64,000 nucleotides of DNA, from NCBI GenBank assembly GCA_918807975.1, contig OU964924.1:3732501-3796500 (forward strand), in the 5' to 3' direction. The position numbers and the translations under genes are program-made. Below are positions 26,301 to 48,862 of the stretch, in pieces. Source of the stretch: Aplidium turbinatum. Lineage: Eukaryota > Chordata > Ascidiacea > Aplousobranchia > Polyclinidae. The notes below the pieces were generated by a model that saw only the letters and a program-made list of their open reading frames with translations, was not told the origin of the DNA and ran no database searches. Positions within the stretch are counted from its first letter, which is position 1. Every line of letters starts with the position of its first letter.

Positions 26301-28769
26301 ACTGCCCTCTTCCCCCAAAAAAATTGCCGTTGGGGACTTTTACATGTGTCTATTAGCCCCAGGAGTTTCTAGGAGTGAGCCTAGTTTTCAGCCTGGGTTC
26401 ACCTCTACACCGCGTTGAGGCATCTCCATAAAGATGGGGGCTGATCAAAGTCAGCTCCCTAGACATTCCGATTTCGTAGAGGATATTTATTAGAATCTTT
26501 ATTCTATATCGGTGCACGCTTTTACATTTATTAGCAGCCTTGCTGGAGATCAGACATGGGGAACTTCACGTCCGTCCGTCATTTTTCTCCTTTTCAGTAG
26601 AAGGGTCAAAACAATATCAGGTGTTATGTTTTGCATATTTAAGACCATGTTTATTCCCTACCACCTATATGTTCATCCGTCGAAAAATATGTAATATGTA
26701 TACGTTTATATAATAAAGGGTATATACAATATATTTGCGTAATCTTTCATGGACGGGCTGAATACCATTGATATTAATCCACTTTCATTTCAGGTAGTTC
26801 AATCCCATCTTTATACAACACATCCTCCAACTCTTCCCAGCAACTCTCTCGCAATGTAGTCAGCCATTTCTCTCACACAACATACCTCTCCTCAGTTAAC
26901 AACCCAACCGCTCATGGGCCATCCACCGCTTTGGGTCACAAAGGGCCACATTACCAACCTCTAAGTCAGAGCAGGTCACCGGGTCACAGCAACGCCTCGT
27001 TGCTCCTCACTCCTCCTCCTCCCACTCTCTCTCTATCCTCCACAACCACTGACCAGCAGTCAAGGTAACAATATTTAGCTGATGTTAATGCAACGTTTAT
27101 TAACGTTTTATCTATTTATACAATCATTGAAGTTTACTTCTTGCGAAATTGGTTATATAATAACTTGACGGTTTGTGCTGGAATCATCTTTAGAACACGT
27201 TGGTACGCTCGCCGCAGTGTCACTCACCCATGCTGTTTGTTTATTAAAATGCATTTTTATCTTTTTGTAGGTTTTAATGTAAGTTTTTTACTGTAATCAA
27301 TGCCTTGAAAAGCTAATACTGCTCAGTGAAAGGATTTGCAGGATTTGCAATGAACAGTTACCATATTACGTTAGTAAAATATTTAATCCTTTTCTGTTGC
27401 AGTCTTTTTACCAAAATGTCGGTCACAAAAGTGCCAATAAAGAGCCAATTGTGGCCCCTTGTTCAGCGCTTGCCATCCTCCCTCTACATTATGCACTTAC
27501 AGCGTTTGTTTACAATCTTTCCCATAAGAAATTATACTTTCGACTTTTTTTACTCAGTAAAAAACCCGACCGTCGCAAGGCACCAGGAGCACCATCTAGC
27601 GGAAGTTCGACGCCGCGTGACATCAAAGACAGTTTGTGTGAGTTGTTTACTTATGTCCTGGTAATTACTCATATTACTGATGTCGGTATTAGCCTTACTC
27701 GGTTGCCTTGCTAATGGGTGTAAAACATTATTTCAAACACGTCAAATTGTTTCAACATTTATTTCGTCTTATTTCTCAGCTATTGAACCACGAACCCGTA
27801 GAGAAAGCACTGGAAGCGCGTCATCTAGCGGTAGTAGTGTCAAGTCAAAACCATCTTCAGTGATGTGAGTCGTGTTGTCTGCTGATTGGTTAATATGAGT
27901 CATCTGAATGGTCGAGTTTCGTTGATCACGCGCCATCATGTTGCGAGATATCAATCAGTCTTTTTTACATTGATTTAACGTAGGCAGACATTGAATTAAT
28001 GTAGAAATGAGATCATTAACCAGCTGAAATAGTTTTGATCTGACGTTCAGCGTGACCGAATGGTGAGAACTCATGTCCAACACTCGATAAACATGAGTTC
28101 GACTCTCAAGCTGGGCGCATAACAGTCTTGTCAAGGCACTAGCACAGTTGATAGCCCGTTTAAATATTGGCTTCCTTGCTTTCCCGTCCACTCAAATCTT
28201 CTAGTATTGGAAACTCTTCGTCGTATGCAGACTTACGTCTGGTAGCTGAAGATTTAGATTAAGAGGACGGGAAGGCAAGAAAGTCAATCTTTGTGTCCAC
28301 CTTCAGGCATGCCTTAAAGTGTGCCGCCAAAAACACAGCCGTACCAGAACTCTCATGGCTCGGCTATGCAGCTGACTATACTTTAAAAATTTGCCAAAAA
28401 GCTGACAGCTGAGATAACCTAAATATGACGGAACGACTTAGTCTGTAAACTTTTGTGTATCGAAAACGACTGGTACGCGGTAACTCTATGTTAAAAGAAA
28501 AATTGTAACGTTATTGGTAAATAGAAAATGCTGCAGTAACAACTAGTTATGTCAAATTCGAGCATATAATATACCTGACGAGCGAAACTCATTTACTTTT
28601 ACATGCTGGTTGTCTAAAGTCAGGGATTCATAGACCGCCAGTTAAGGCTATTGTGAAAGATAAAATTTACATCTTTTTGTATTCTTTATTTTTCAGCAAA
28701 AAAGGGGGTATGCCTGGCAGCCCTATTACCACTACTTCGAAGACCAAGAAAGATAAGCCGAACAGATAG
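8301..28769 (+). CDS. PPP4R4: Protein phosphatase 4 regulatory subunit 4 (PP4R4), whole gene, 22 coding exons
   Basis: Joining 22 exons with canonical GT/AG borders gives 2901 nt: 966 residues and a stop, with every splice phase consistent. Human PP4R4 is about 873 residues, and similarity is seen from exon 2 to exon 16. The protein is a HEAT-repeat scaffold that binds the catalytic subunit of phosphatase 4 in the cytoplasm (family knowledge). Family landmarks seen here are LTVDETLNEIDRSVFLL (residues 35-51), IPKVKDLL, QLCQDVEHNVRACMC, SDQIYYKFVPRVFKLL, FTDPVPNVRLCLCKILP and NVRKLLSSEKDRDV. A Glu/Lys-rich coiled-coil-like stretch (about 695-724) leads into a long Ser/Thr/Pro-rich, basic tail (about 725-966), which is longer than in vertebrates. 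The start ATG at 8301 has an ACC before it. No clear polyadenylation signal was seen soon after the TAG at 28767-28769. Confidence 0.93.
10247..10320 (+). CDS. PPP4R4: PPP4R4 exon 2
   Basis: Residues 30-53 plus two bases. SQEELEKLTVDETLNEIDRS aligns with the human TPEEIERLTVDEDLSDIERA block. Acceptor TTTCAG, donor GTGCAA. Confidence 0.9.
12053..12174 (+). CDS. PPP4R4: PPP4R4 exon 3
   Basis: Residues 54-94. SGQEVQCVSVVRSLPQLIRG and IPKVKDLLQTAG correspond to the first HEAT-type helices. Donor GTACTT leaves one base over. Confidence 0.92.
13229..13357 (+). CDS. PPP4R4: PPP4R4 exon 4
   Basis: Residues 95-137. Reads IDIQLAAIDVFVVVAKDNLV then FVQHFLRTIITNINTKDS, aligning with human VEMQLTAAMSFLTILQDES. 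Acceptor AAACAG, donor GTGCAG. Confidence 0.9.
13762..13860 (-). repeat. Truncated tRNA-like SINE head in intron 4
   Basis: On the minus strand GGGGGTTCGAATCCCACGG is a B-box-like sequence, followed by a run rich in T and C. No full tRNA fold was confirmed, so this is likely a SINE remnant. Confidence 0.4.
13869..14049 (+). CDS. PPP4R4: PPP4R4 exon 5
   Basis: Residues 138-197. TSQAWLDCLVSVISHLPPDV and KGQLSQSTTSRLACCSILGA match the human SNAWLETLLSVIEVLPKETL and KAQLSQTVQSRLVSCKILGK helices. Donor GTGAGT. Confidence 0.93.
14285..14385 (-). repeat. SINE head with core, minus strand (intron 5)
   Basis: The reverse strand reads TTCGGTGGCTTAGTGGTTAG with a B-box-like GGGTTCGCCTC. It continues into GTCAGATCAACCCAAAGAC, the core motif also seen in the SINEs at 18378 and 43876-43990. 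Confidence 0.55.
14592..14699 (+). CDS. PPP4R4: PPP4R4 exon 6
   Basis: Residues 198-233. VKQLCQDVEHNVRACMC is one of the best conserved PP4R4 blocks. Donor GTGAGT overlaps the GGG run at the exon end. Confidence 0.95.
14737..14965 (-). mobile_element. LINE remnant (C-terminal end of the reverse-transcriptase ORF), intron 6
   Basis: The minus strand encodes KMKRGIIMQRKGKPKKTWK followed by MKDDLTKEKL and RYRKLVDPD. This is the GRPKKxW-type tail found after the reverse transcriptase of many non-LTR elements. It is short, 5'-truncated and without a visible catalytic domain. Confidence 0.55.
15655..15776 (+). CDS. PPP4R4: PPP4R4 exon 7
   Basis: Residues 234-274. ILELARDEEIQVRDAALEAL fits the human LIELSRDEGSSVRLAAFETL HEAT repeat. 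Acceptor TTGTAG, donor GTAAGG. Confidence 0.93.
16038..16092. repeat. Half copy of palindromic MITE P (intron 7)
   Basis: CCAGACAGCAAAAGGCGTCA then TTTTACATTGATTCAACGTC, the left arm of the family whose full form lies at 63257-63344; the right arm is lost after CTGCAGAC. Confidence 0.65.
16182..16304 (+). CDS. PPP4R4: PPP4R4 exon 8
   Basis: Residues 275-315. IVPLVCKFCEQSIIDEDTTI then ARNFGKFCCNLSG match ILPLVKSFCEKS and HLGKLCHGLYG in the human protein. Donor GTAAGA. Confidence 0.92.
16370..16520 (-). mobile_element. Possible LINE C-terminal remnant (intron 8)
   Basis: The minus strand reads VIEGMVEGKKCRERKR, resembling the GKRxRGRxR tail that follows LINE reverse transcriptases. It is very short and decayed, so the call is weak. 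Confidence 0.35.
16917..17128 (+). CDS. PPP4R4: PPP4R4 exon 9
   Basis: Residues 316-386. EWLLAAYRQLCRLG and CRRQSAYNFP frame an acidic, variable loop (SNCGDSEDEN), as in vertebrates where the same loop precedes RKNCAYNFP. Ends in phase 0. Confidence 0.92.
17350..17469 (+). CDS. PPP4R4: PPP4R4 exon 10
   Basis: Residues 387-426. SLLCTDPDMEVRKRIAAGLH is a clear HEAT repeat, matching human FCLCHDPEVPVRYTIAICFY. Acceptor CTCTAG, donor GTGATG. Confidence 0.92.
17634..17955 (+). repeat. SINE family A, copy 3, with internal tandem repeat (intron 10)
   Basis: Head GATAGCTCAGTTGGTTAGAG, B box GGTTCGATTCTC, and the family tail. Between 17750 and 17840 GTGACTGGATTCTGAGGATT is repeated about three times, and a short inverted copy of the B-box region precedes it. 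Confidence 0.8.
18378..18632 (+). repeat. SINE family B, copy 1 (intron 10)
   Basis: Head CAGCTCAGTGGCCGAGTGG, then GAGATCGATTCCAGGTCGGG, core CGAAGACTTTAAAAAC and body CTGTCGCTAAAAGACCTTAG. It ends in AATAAATAAA plus an (ATT)n tail. Confidence 0.8.
18939..19097 (+). CDS. PPP4R4: PPP4R4 exon 11
   Basis: Residues 427-479, 53 codons in phase 0. LVHPHLMLLLREKRSPSVLE and CLKRLPDTL match LIHKELITLLQDESLEVLDA and LIDHLPEIL. Donor GTACTA. Confidence 0.92.
19533..19750 (+). repeat. SINE family D, copy 1 (intron 11)
   Basis: Head GGCCGAGTGGTGAGAACAC with B box GGTTCGACACC. The body GGCATGCCTGAAGGTGGACA and tail CCTGGATACGACAAAAAAAA recur at 23588, 28224 and 45725. Confidence 0.8.
19874..20062 (+). 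CDS. PPP4R4: PPP4R4 exon 12
   Basis: Residues 480-542, 63 codons in phase 0. SDQIYYKFVPRVFKLLTTN aligns with SSDQIYYRFLQRMFTIMMTN, the most diagnostic block in the gene. Donor GTAAGT. Confidence 0.95.
20478..20745. repeat. Degenerate minisatellite (intron 12)
   Basis: GGTGTGATACTGACGAG(T/C)-type units of about 24-36 bp, with TTTAGTGGTGTGATA variants, repeat about nine times. It makes a spurious minus-strand open frame rich in YHTT and TPLN. Confidence 0.75.
20767..21062 (+). mobile_element. 5'-truncated LINE, C-terminal end of the ORF plus 3' tail (intron 12)
   Basis: The frame reads PPGADLSRKAWVTLNRIRCD, then WGLHNSPICVCGAVEQTMQH and ILHECP, then a stop after HEEALLI. This is the CxCG...EQTMxHI...ECP zinc-finger-like tail of Jockey/CR1-like non-LTR elements. 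Only the last 90 or so codons are present. A purine-rich AGAAGAGAAGAAGAAGAA tail follows. Confidence 0.8.
21148..21253 (+). CDS. PPP4R4: PPP4R4 exon 13
   Basis: Residues 543-577. RYLPVREAAACSVCVFIRHN then EMCHRLVE fits NVLPVQKAASRTLCIFLRYN. Acceptor AACAG, donor GTGGGT. Confidence 0.93.
21829..22003 (+). CDS. PPP4R4: PPP4R4 exon 14
   Basis: Residues 578-635. SSYRNRILFFTACRHMMVLF then RLFTDPVPNVRLCLCKILP matches KSYWNRLRFLDTCEFI and LTHDPVANVRMKLCYLLP. Acceptor TTGCAG, donor GTGAAG. Confidence 0.94.
22012..22160 (-). repeat. SINE family D, degenerate internally deleted copy (intron 14)
   Basis: The reverse strand reads GCCGAGTGGTGAAAGCACTG, TTCGACACCGCTCAAGGGCA and CTGGCTACGACAACGACAAC, keeping the head and tail but missing the middle of the family D body. 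Confidence 0.6.
22240..22375 (-). repeat. tRNA-like SINE head, minus strand (intron 14)
   Basis: The reverse strand reads TTTGTGGCCGAGTAGTAAGA, then GGTTCAATACCCTCCACGAG, an A/B-box pair at SINE spacing. Family not assigned. Confidence 0.45.
22539..23391. mobile_element. PIF/Harbinger-type DNA element with TTA target duplication (intron 14)
   Basis: Terminal inverted repeats AGGTGCGTCTACACGA and TCGTGTAGACGCACCT are perfect over 16 bp and flanked by TTA (22536-22538 and 23392-23394), the Harbinger-type 3-bp duplication. An inner inverted pair CTTGCTTAAGCTAGC lies just inside both ends. At 853 bp it is too short for a transposase and is probably non-autonomous. Confidence 0.78.
22982..23125 (-). 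CDS. Small ORF inside the Harbinger-type element
   Basis: Forty-seven codons from ATG to TAA, beginning MASQKLCKKCCKKRRMQTRN and ending EFRVSVGDW. The Cys/Lys/Arg-rich start could be a DNA-binding remnant of an element gene. I recognise no family; a chance ORF is possible. Confidence 0.3.
   Translation of the reverse strand: MASQKLCKKCCKKRRMQTRNLLLIEAFRHLSEVEMLETEFRVSVGDW
23453..23592. repeat. Minisatellite CACCTACACTACACTGCATAACCCTT-like
   Basis: Units of about 20-33 bp built from CACCTACACTGCA and TAACCCTT repeat five to six times, directly against the start of the next SINE. Confidence 0.8.
23588..23785 (+). repeat. SINE family D, copy 2 (intron 14)
   Basis: AAGTGGTGAGAGCGCTGGAA, B box GGTTCGACACC, body GGCATGCCTGAAGGTGGACA and tail TAAGCCTGGATACGACGACC; closely similar to the copy at 19533. 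Confidence 0.8.
23903..24062 (+). CDS. PPP4R4: PPP4R4 exon 15
   Basis: Residues 636-689. NLETNVRKLLSSEKDRDVSA and ISDLDRINVAMES match QLEMCVRKLLCQEKDKDVLA and VLELDRMEMSMDA, the end of the HEAT array. Donor GTAAGG. Confidence 0.94.
24617..24720 (+). CDS. PPP4R4: PPP4R4 exon 16
   Basis: Residues 690-723. DLKKEEEERLLIEKEEKARD is a charged helix in the place of human DQEKEREELLLLEMEQLEKE. Acceptor CTCAG, donor GTGTGT. Confidence 0.9.
24953..25074 (+). CDS. PPP4R4: PPP4R4 exon 17
   Basis: Residues 724-764. SMKSHGSSHSSSSIGKSMTK then KNSKKKRHTAVSA: Ser-rich and basic, low similarity to the human tail. Supported by frame and phase fit; donor GTTGGG is weak. Confidence 0.8.
25488..25586 (+). CDS. 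PPP4R4: PPP4R4 exon 18
   Basis: Residues 765-797, NGNKEKAKSLQHLTVPGTAD onward. Placed by phase and the GTAAGT donor; no clear human counterpart. Confidence 0.78.
25587..26793 (+). other. Intron 18, with an unexplained GC-richer block
   Basis: A pyrimidine-rich stretch at about 25680-25850 gives spurious frames on both strands. About 26060-26470 is richer in GC and looks unlike the rest of the intron, but it has no frame or terminal repeat I can recognise. Confidence 0.4.
26794..27064 (+). CDS. PPP4R4: PPP4R4 exon 19
   Basis: Residues 798-887, the largest exon. Rich in Ser, Thr, Pro and His (SHFSHTTYLSSVNNPTAHGP, LTPPPPTLSLSSTTT), predicted disordered. Acceptor TTTCAG, donor GTAACA. Confidence 0.82.
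27558..27637 (+). CDS. PPP4R4: PPP4R4 exon 20
   Basis: Residues 888-914, KKPDRRKAPGAPSSGSSTPR onward. Donor GTGAGT chosen because it alone restores the frame of exon 21. Confidence 0.78.
27780..27864 (+). CDS. PPP4R4: PPP4R4 exon 21
   Basis: Residues 915-942, IEPRTRRESTGSASSSGSSV onward. Shares the S-S-G-S-S pattern with exon 20, hinting at an old exon duplication. Donor GTGAGT. Confidence 0.78.
27958..28010. repeat. Diverged palindromic MITE P (intron 21)
   Basis: TTTTTACATTGATTTAACGT then GACATTGAATTAATGTAGAA, the inner arms of family P. Confidence 0.5.
28045..28205 (+). repeat. SINE family D-like copy, plus strand (intron 21)
   Basis: GACCGAATGGTGAGAACTCA, GAGTTCGACTCTCAAGC and TATTGGCTTCCTTGCTTTCC are a diverged head and tail of family D. 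Confidence 0.5.
28224..28380 (-). repeat. SINE family D copy, minus strand (intron 21)
   Basis: The + strand reads GAAGATTTAGATTAAGAGGA, CGGGAAGGCAAGAAAGTCAA and TGTCCACCTTCAGGCATGCC, the inverse of the family tail and body. It faces the previous copy, making an inverted SINE pair. Confidence 0.65.
28697..28769 (+). CDS. PPP4R4: PPP4R4 exon 22 (last)
   Basis: Residues 943-966, KKGGMPGSPITTTSKTKKDK then PNR and TAG. The basic C-terminus resembles the human KATLKSRKSNP end in composition only. Acceptor TTTCAG. Confidence 0.82.
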
Positions 28770-28990
28770 GATCCATCTGATCCAACCGCGAGCCAAGATC
28801 TCATCTTCGCTTCTGGGGCAGCGTTATAAGCTGGCCTGATGTCTTGCGCCAGCACAGAAGCACTGCTTTGCTTTTACGTGTGTAGGCCACACAGTTGCGG
28901 AAATGTTATTCCTGAAAATAAGCATCTGTTGAAATGCTATCGAGGCAGTTATGCATACTTGTTGAAAAACCTATGACACAGGCTTCAAAA

Positions 28991-29064
28991 TCAGAATCAG
29001 TCGTTTTTTTGCATTGATTCCAGACGTTGAACCAATGTAAAAAAACGGATGATTTGCTGTCTGG
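28991..29064. repeat. Palindromic MITE P copy
   Basis: CGTTTTTTTGCATTGATTCC, GACGTTGAACCAATG and GATGATTTGCTGTCTGG; both arms recognisable. Confidence 0.65.
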
Positions 29065-29336
29065 AAAGATGGTGTTTAATGACGTATTTCTTATTGCTTC
29101 TGAATACTGAACGAAAGAAAATGTTTCCCTTGCCAATTTCCACAATGCAATCGCTTTCTCGCTTTTCGCAACACGTTCCCGTCCATTGACGTGGTGTGCA
29201 AGTGACTTATCTGTACCTATTTGTTATTTAAAAACTTTTGTCTCAATTTATTTTCCATCCTTATACACACAACTTAAACCACTGTGACAATTAGATTTCT
29301 TTGCCCAACTACGTTTGTTTTTCTGTTATGTAGAAT

Positions 29337-29525
29337 ACCTTGCCTATGGGCCAGCCGATTTGACACGGCTTTCAACCATGCAAACCTGGTTCGATCCCCG
29401 GCTAAGCTGGTTGTTGAGAACTCGAAGGGTAATGAACTTGTGGGCGTAGTTGCTACCCGAAAGGCGGCCGAGAGAAAGGAACTAGCCGTCTTGGCAGACC
29501 TAGCAAGCCAAACCGATTCTTTTTA
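29337..29525 (+). repeat. SINE family G, copy 1
   Basis: CCTGGTTCGATCCCCGGC is followed by TAAGCTGGTTGTTGA and GCGGCCGAGAGAAAGGAACT, shared with the minus-strand copy at 33205-33490. It runs into a half palindromic MITE (29518-29552). Confidence 0.7.
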
Positions 29526-29749
29526 CATTGATTCTACGTCGGCTGCTTGAAGCAGGTCAATAATTTCATTGCTGTATTTGATTTTTTAAATATTTTACGA
29601 AGGTTTTACCACTCAGTGGCCTTACATCAACAGTTTTCCAAAATCAATGAAATCTCAGGTGATATTTTCAAAATGAACTATATGCGGTCACTTGATGGCA
29701 GACTTTCAACCTACAGCGCTTGTTAATCACGTGACTGTGAGGTCACAAC

Positions 29750-29837
29750 CTAGACAGCAAAATCCGTCATTTTTACATTGATTCAACGTCTGCAAACGTT
29801 AAATCAATGTAAAAATGACGGATTTTGCTGGCTGGGG
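29750..29837. repeat. Palindromic MITE P copy
   Basis: CTAGACAGCAAAATCCGTCA at the left and GACGGATTTTGCTGGCTGGG at the right, core TTCAACGTCTGCAAACGTTA. Near-complete hairpin. Confidence 0.8.
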
Positions 29838-30124
29838 AAAGACAACCTGCCAATGATGATAAACTTAGCATGCTCATTATTTCGCGGAATATCGCCTTTA
29901 AGTGTCTTGCGGTTTTCTTATAATTTATCTGTAATATTTCATATTTGTGCCAAATAATTTTTTTCGAAATCTTCATCAGTTTTCTACTTTCTTGATGCTT
30001 GAAGTCTGTACCTTCAACATCTATTCAACGTTGTGTAATGTTTTGTTGCTCGTTATGAGTGAGATCTATCACTTTTTCAAACAAAATGTTTCTAAATCAT
30101 AAAACTCCCACGAAGTCGCCTTCA

Positions 30125-30209
30125 CCCAGATAGCAAAATCCGTCATTTTTACATTTGCAGCGTCTGCAGACGTTGAATCAATGTAAAAATAACGGGTTTT
30201 GCTGTCTAA
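30125..30209. repeat. Palindromic MITE P copy
   Basis: CCCAGATAGCAAAATCCGTC to GGGTTTTGCTGTCTAA with core GTCTGCAGACGTTGAATCAA. Confidence 0.8.
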
Positions 30210-30867
30210 GTTAGAACTACTTCTCCTTTTCCTAAAATTCTAGTGTTTTTCTCAGTCTACGTTTTTGTCTTTTCTTCAACAGCATTTTTTCAACAAAACC
30301 CGTTCTCGCGTATTTTGTATTATCGTTTTAAATGCATTTTCATCGAGTGTTTGCATTTACTGGATACTGCACAGCAGAAACAAAAAGTTAACCTTTTCTT
30401 TTTTGATGAGGTTCCATAATTGAATCTATTTTGCGAACAGATCGCCTTTTATCTATTGATTTGACGCTTTCTTACATTGAATCAACGCTTATTAAAACTT
30501 TTAGAAGTAAATTATTTTATGTGAACTAAATGTTTTACAGAACGTCTGTGGTTTTGCAATTGACTCTGCATTGCTGTAGATTAAATTTTTCTTCTTTCGT
30601 CCAAACCAGGTTGTTCAAAGTGCACGAAAATTGTGGAAATTTAGGTCAGGATAGCTACGTCTAATGTTGATATACCGTGCGTTCCATTTAGTGCTTGGGG
30701 CGTCCAAGAGCGGTATGGTGAACAATTTGTTCCTTCGCGCCGCTTTCGCAGACCGTTGTGGGGCTAAACCTCACTTGTGCGTACAGAATAGGAGCAGTCA
30801 ACTTCTGTTTAAATTTGATTAAAATTACTTGTTAGCATTGTTAGAAGATGGAGAATAGAAGATGTTT

Positions 30868-31060
30868 TAATAATAATGCTTGTGTTTGTATAGCGTTGTA
30901 TCCATCGCAGAATGCATTGCTCCTCAGCGCTTTACAAAGCAGACAGTGTCAATGCAGCCGTGTAGAGGCGCAACTGAGTACATTATTACCCGAATCCATT
31001 CCATTGCTTAGTGCTAAGCAGGAATTGGATTCAGTGCCATTTTTAAAAAGAATTTGATTT
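30868..31060 (-). repeat. SINE family E, truncated copy
   Basis: CAGCGCTTTACAAAGCAGAC and GAGTACATTATTACCCGAAT match the copy at 43168-43990. The tRNA-like head is missing here. Confidence 0.7.
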
Positions 31061-31228
31061 ACACACGGTGGGATACTTCCTTATTTCCAACTTTCAGTTC
31101 ACAATGAGACAAGATCTCACCTTCCGTGAGTCAACATTTTGTCGAAACTACTGAGCAAACAAAGCTGCAGTCTACTCAATGCATTGATCATGGAAATGAA
31201 AACTCAACTTGTGCGTGCCTAACGTCTT

Positions 31229-31497
31229 TTGTTTGTTTGTTTATCTTTATCCTGCATTGCGGGAAAGCGGACCTGAGCCCTATGCATCGGTGTACGCCTT
31301 CCGACATACACCTGACCCACGCTGCAGCCGACAGCAATGTCTGTTTCCGGTTGTCTACTATACTTATGACTTAAATTTGGTACTACCCATTACTCGAAAT
31401 CGATCACTGGGTAGAGGCAATTATCGTAAAGTTTCTTGCCTAGAGAAGCAACAGCAAGTGCGGGTGGCTGGAGTCGAACATATTTCCACGTGCTCGT
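31229..31497 (-). repeat. SINE family C, copy 3 (minus)
   Basis: Inverse of the 57184 copy: ATCCTGCATTGCGGGAAAGC, CGGTGTACGCCTTCCGACAT, GGCAATTATCGTAAAGTTTC and GGCTGGAGTCGAACAT (B box). Confidence 0.8.
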
Positions 31498-31789
31498 AAT
31501 GAACGTAGGTGAAAGTTTTGTAGTTAAACTCCATAGTTCTTTGTATTGTTGTTGAGTCAGACGATATGAAGTCCTGAAAGATTGTGGTCAAAGTCTGAAG
31601 CTTTTAATCCCAATGCACAACGCATGGTTTGGGAAAACATTTCAAATACCGTCACTAAAAATAAGGCCTATTCTACTAGACTATTAAGGCCTATTATATC
31701 CTACTAGTGGGCTTCGAGGGAGGGGGACGGCGCTCACAGGCCCTGACTACACTCAATCACTTGTTTAACTAACTGGCCAACTTGGAGAA

Positions 31790-31962
31790 ATGTGAATGCG
31801 GCGCGGTGATCTAAAAATTCAGAATGACTCATCATGAAACTAAAGCAATGACTTAATTCCTCTAAAAAACGAAGAACCTCGCGAAACCCTTTAAACTCAC
31901 CGAACCCACTACATGTTTTGTGAAACCCTAGAGTTCCGCGAAACCCCGGTTGAAGAGCACTG
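31790..31962 (-). mobile_element. hAT-like MITE end
   Basis: On the minus strand the end at 31962 reads CAGTGCTCTTCAACCGGGGT then TTCGCGGAACTCTAGGGTTT, the widespread hAT-type terminus. The other end was not found, so the left limit is approximate. Confidence 0.5.
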
Positions 31963-32075
31963 ATTTATGTGACAATTTACACCTGTGACCTTGCTATATC
32001 TACCATTCGTTCATGAACAATGCACCGCATCTTCACAACTGCATTCACTCCCAAGGATTCACAGTCTGCAATGAA

Positions 32076-32081
32076 TTTAAT
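32076..32081 (-). terminator. Possible polyadenylation signal of the protease gene
   Basis: ATTAAA on the minus strand about 145 nt past the stop codon. A common variant signal, but the region is AT-rich, so chance is possible. Confidence 0.3.
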
Positions 32082-32225
32082 TTAAAAAAAAACAGACTTG
32101 GCATGTATCAAGTGCTGACGGGCGATATTTGTCTTCAGTTTCCACGATTTTAGGTCGAAAGTACCATCACGGATACCATCAACTTGTAGATTTTCCCGAT
32201 TCTGGCCAGAAGCAAGAAATCTTTG

Positions 32226-47991
<15,766 letters not shown>

Positions 47992-48594
47992 CTGTTGAGT
48001 AAAAGAAATTGAGGAGTTATTTAAATGCTTTTGAATTTCTGCGTCATAGTTTCATATCCTTTCACTTCATACTTTTACTTTTTTAACCCTGACCCAACAA
48101 CAGAAAGTGAAAGATGTGGAGACAACTTAATACCATAAGAAGTAGTTTTCTTAGCCATGAGGCCCAGTAGCTTTGACAGGTGGTTGAGGGGTAGGCTACT
48201 TTACTTTTATTGTAGACCCGGGCCAGGATGATTTGGGGTCTTAAACTTTTCCAGGGGTACTGTAGCCTAATATTCAGGGGGACATTAAACCATCAGGTAG
48301 AAGCGATAATATTTCTGATGAACATTCAAACTTTTTAGTATTTTTTTGATATGATGCGTTCACATGAACCCATTTAATTGTTCAAAAAAAATTCTACTTT
48401 TTGTGGGGCAACCACCATAACCATTAATTATTTCTTGGATGATTTTATTAGCTAATGTGTTTCTCCAAAATTGTTTTTTCTTTAAAGAACTGGTTTGGCT
48501 TTTTTGATGCGTCCGAATTTAGAAACCCGGAAATTTCATTGGTACCAGACTTAGATTATTCTCCTAAACGCCATGAAAAGGCCCGGTGTCCGAC

Positions 48595-48862
48595 AAATTG
48601 TTCGTAAGCAAATTGTTCGTAAAGCAATTGTTCGTAAGCAATTGTTCGTAAAACATTTGTTCGTAAAATTAATTCTTCGTGAAAGAATTCTTCCTAAAGC
48701 ATTTTTTCGTGCATGCAGTTAAAATTTGATGTAATACGAAGAAATGCTTTACGAAGAATTGTTTTACGGATTTAATTTCACGAAAAACAGTTTACGAACA
48801 ATTGTTTTACGAACAATTGCTTACGAACAATTGCTTTACGAACAATTGCTTACGAACAATTT
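48595..48862. repeat. Hairpin built of inverted AATTGTTCGTAAGC repeats
   Basis: The left arm has five to six tandem AATTGTTCGTAA(A)GC units, the right arm the inverse (GCTTACGAACAATT) about as often. An AT-rich centre lies near 48720. The outer AAATTGTTCGTAAGC pairs with GCTTACGAACAATTT. Confidence 0.85.

Larger units (their letters stand above)
28770..32225. other. Spacer between PPP4R4 and the protease gene
   Basis: No gene recognised. It holds palindromic MITEs clustered at 28991-30209, SINEs at 29337, 30868 and 31229, and one hAT-like end near 31962. The two flanking genes are convergent, so this is a 3'-3' spacer. Confidence 0.55.
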
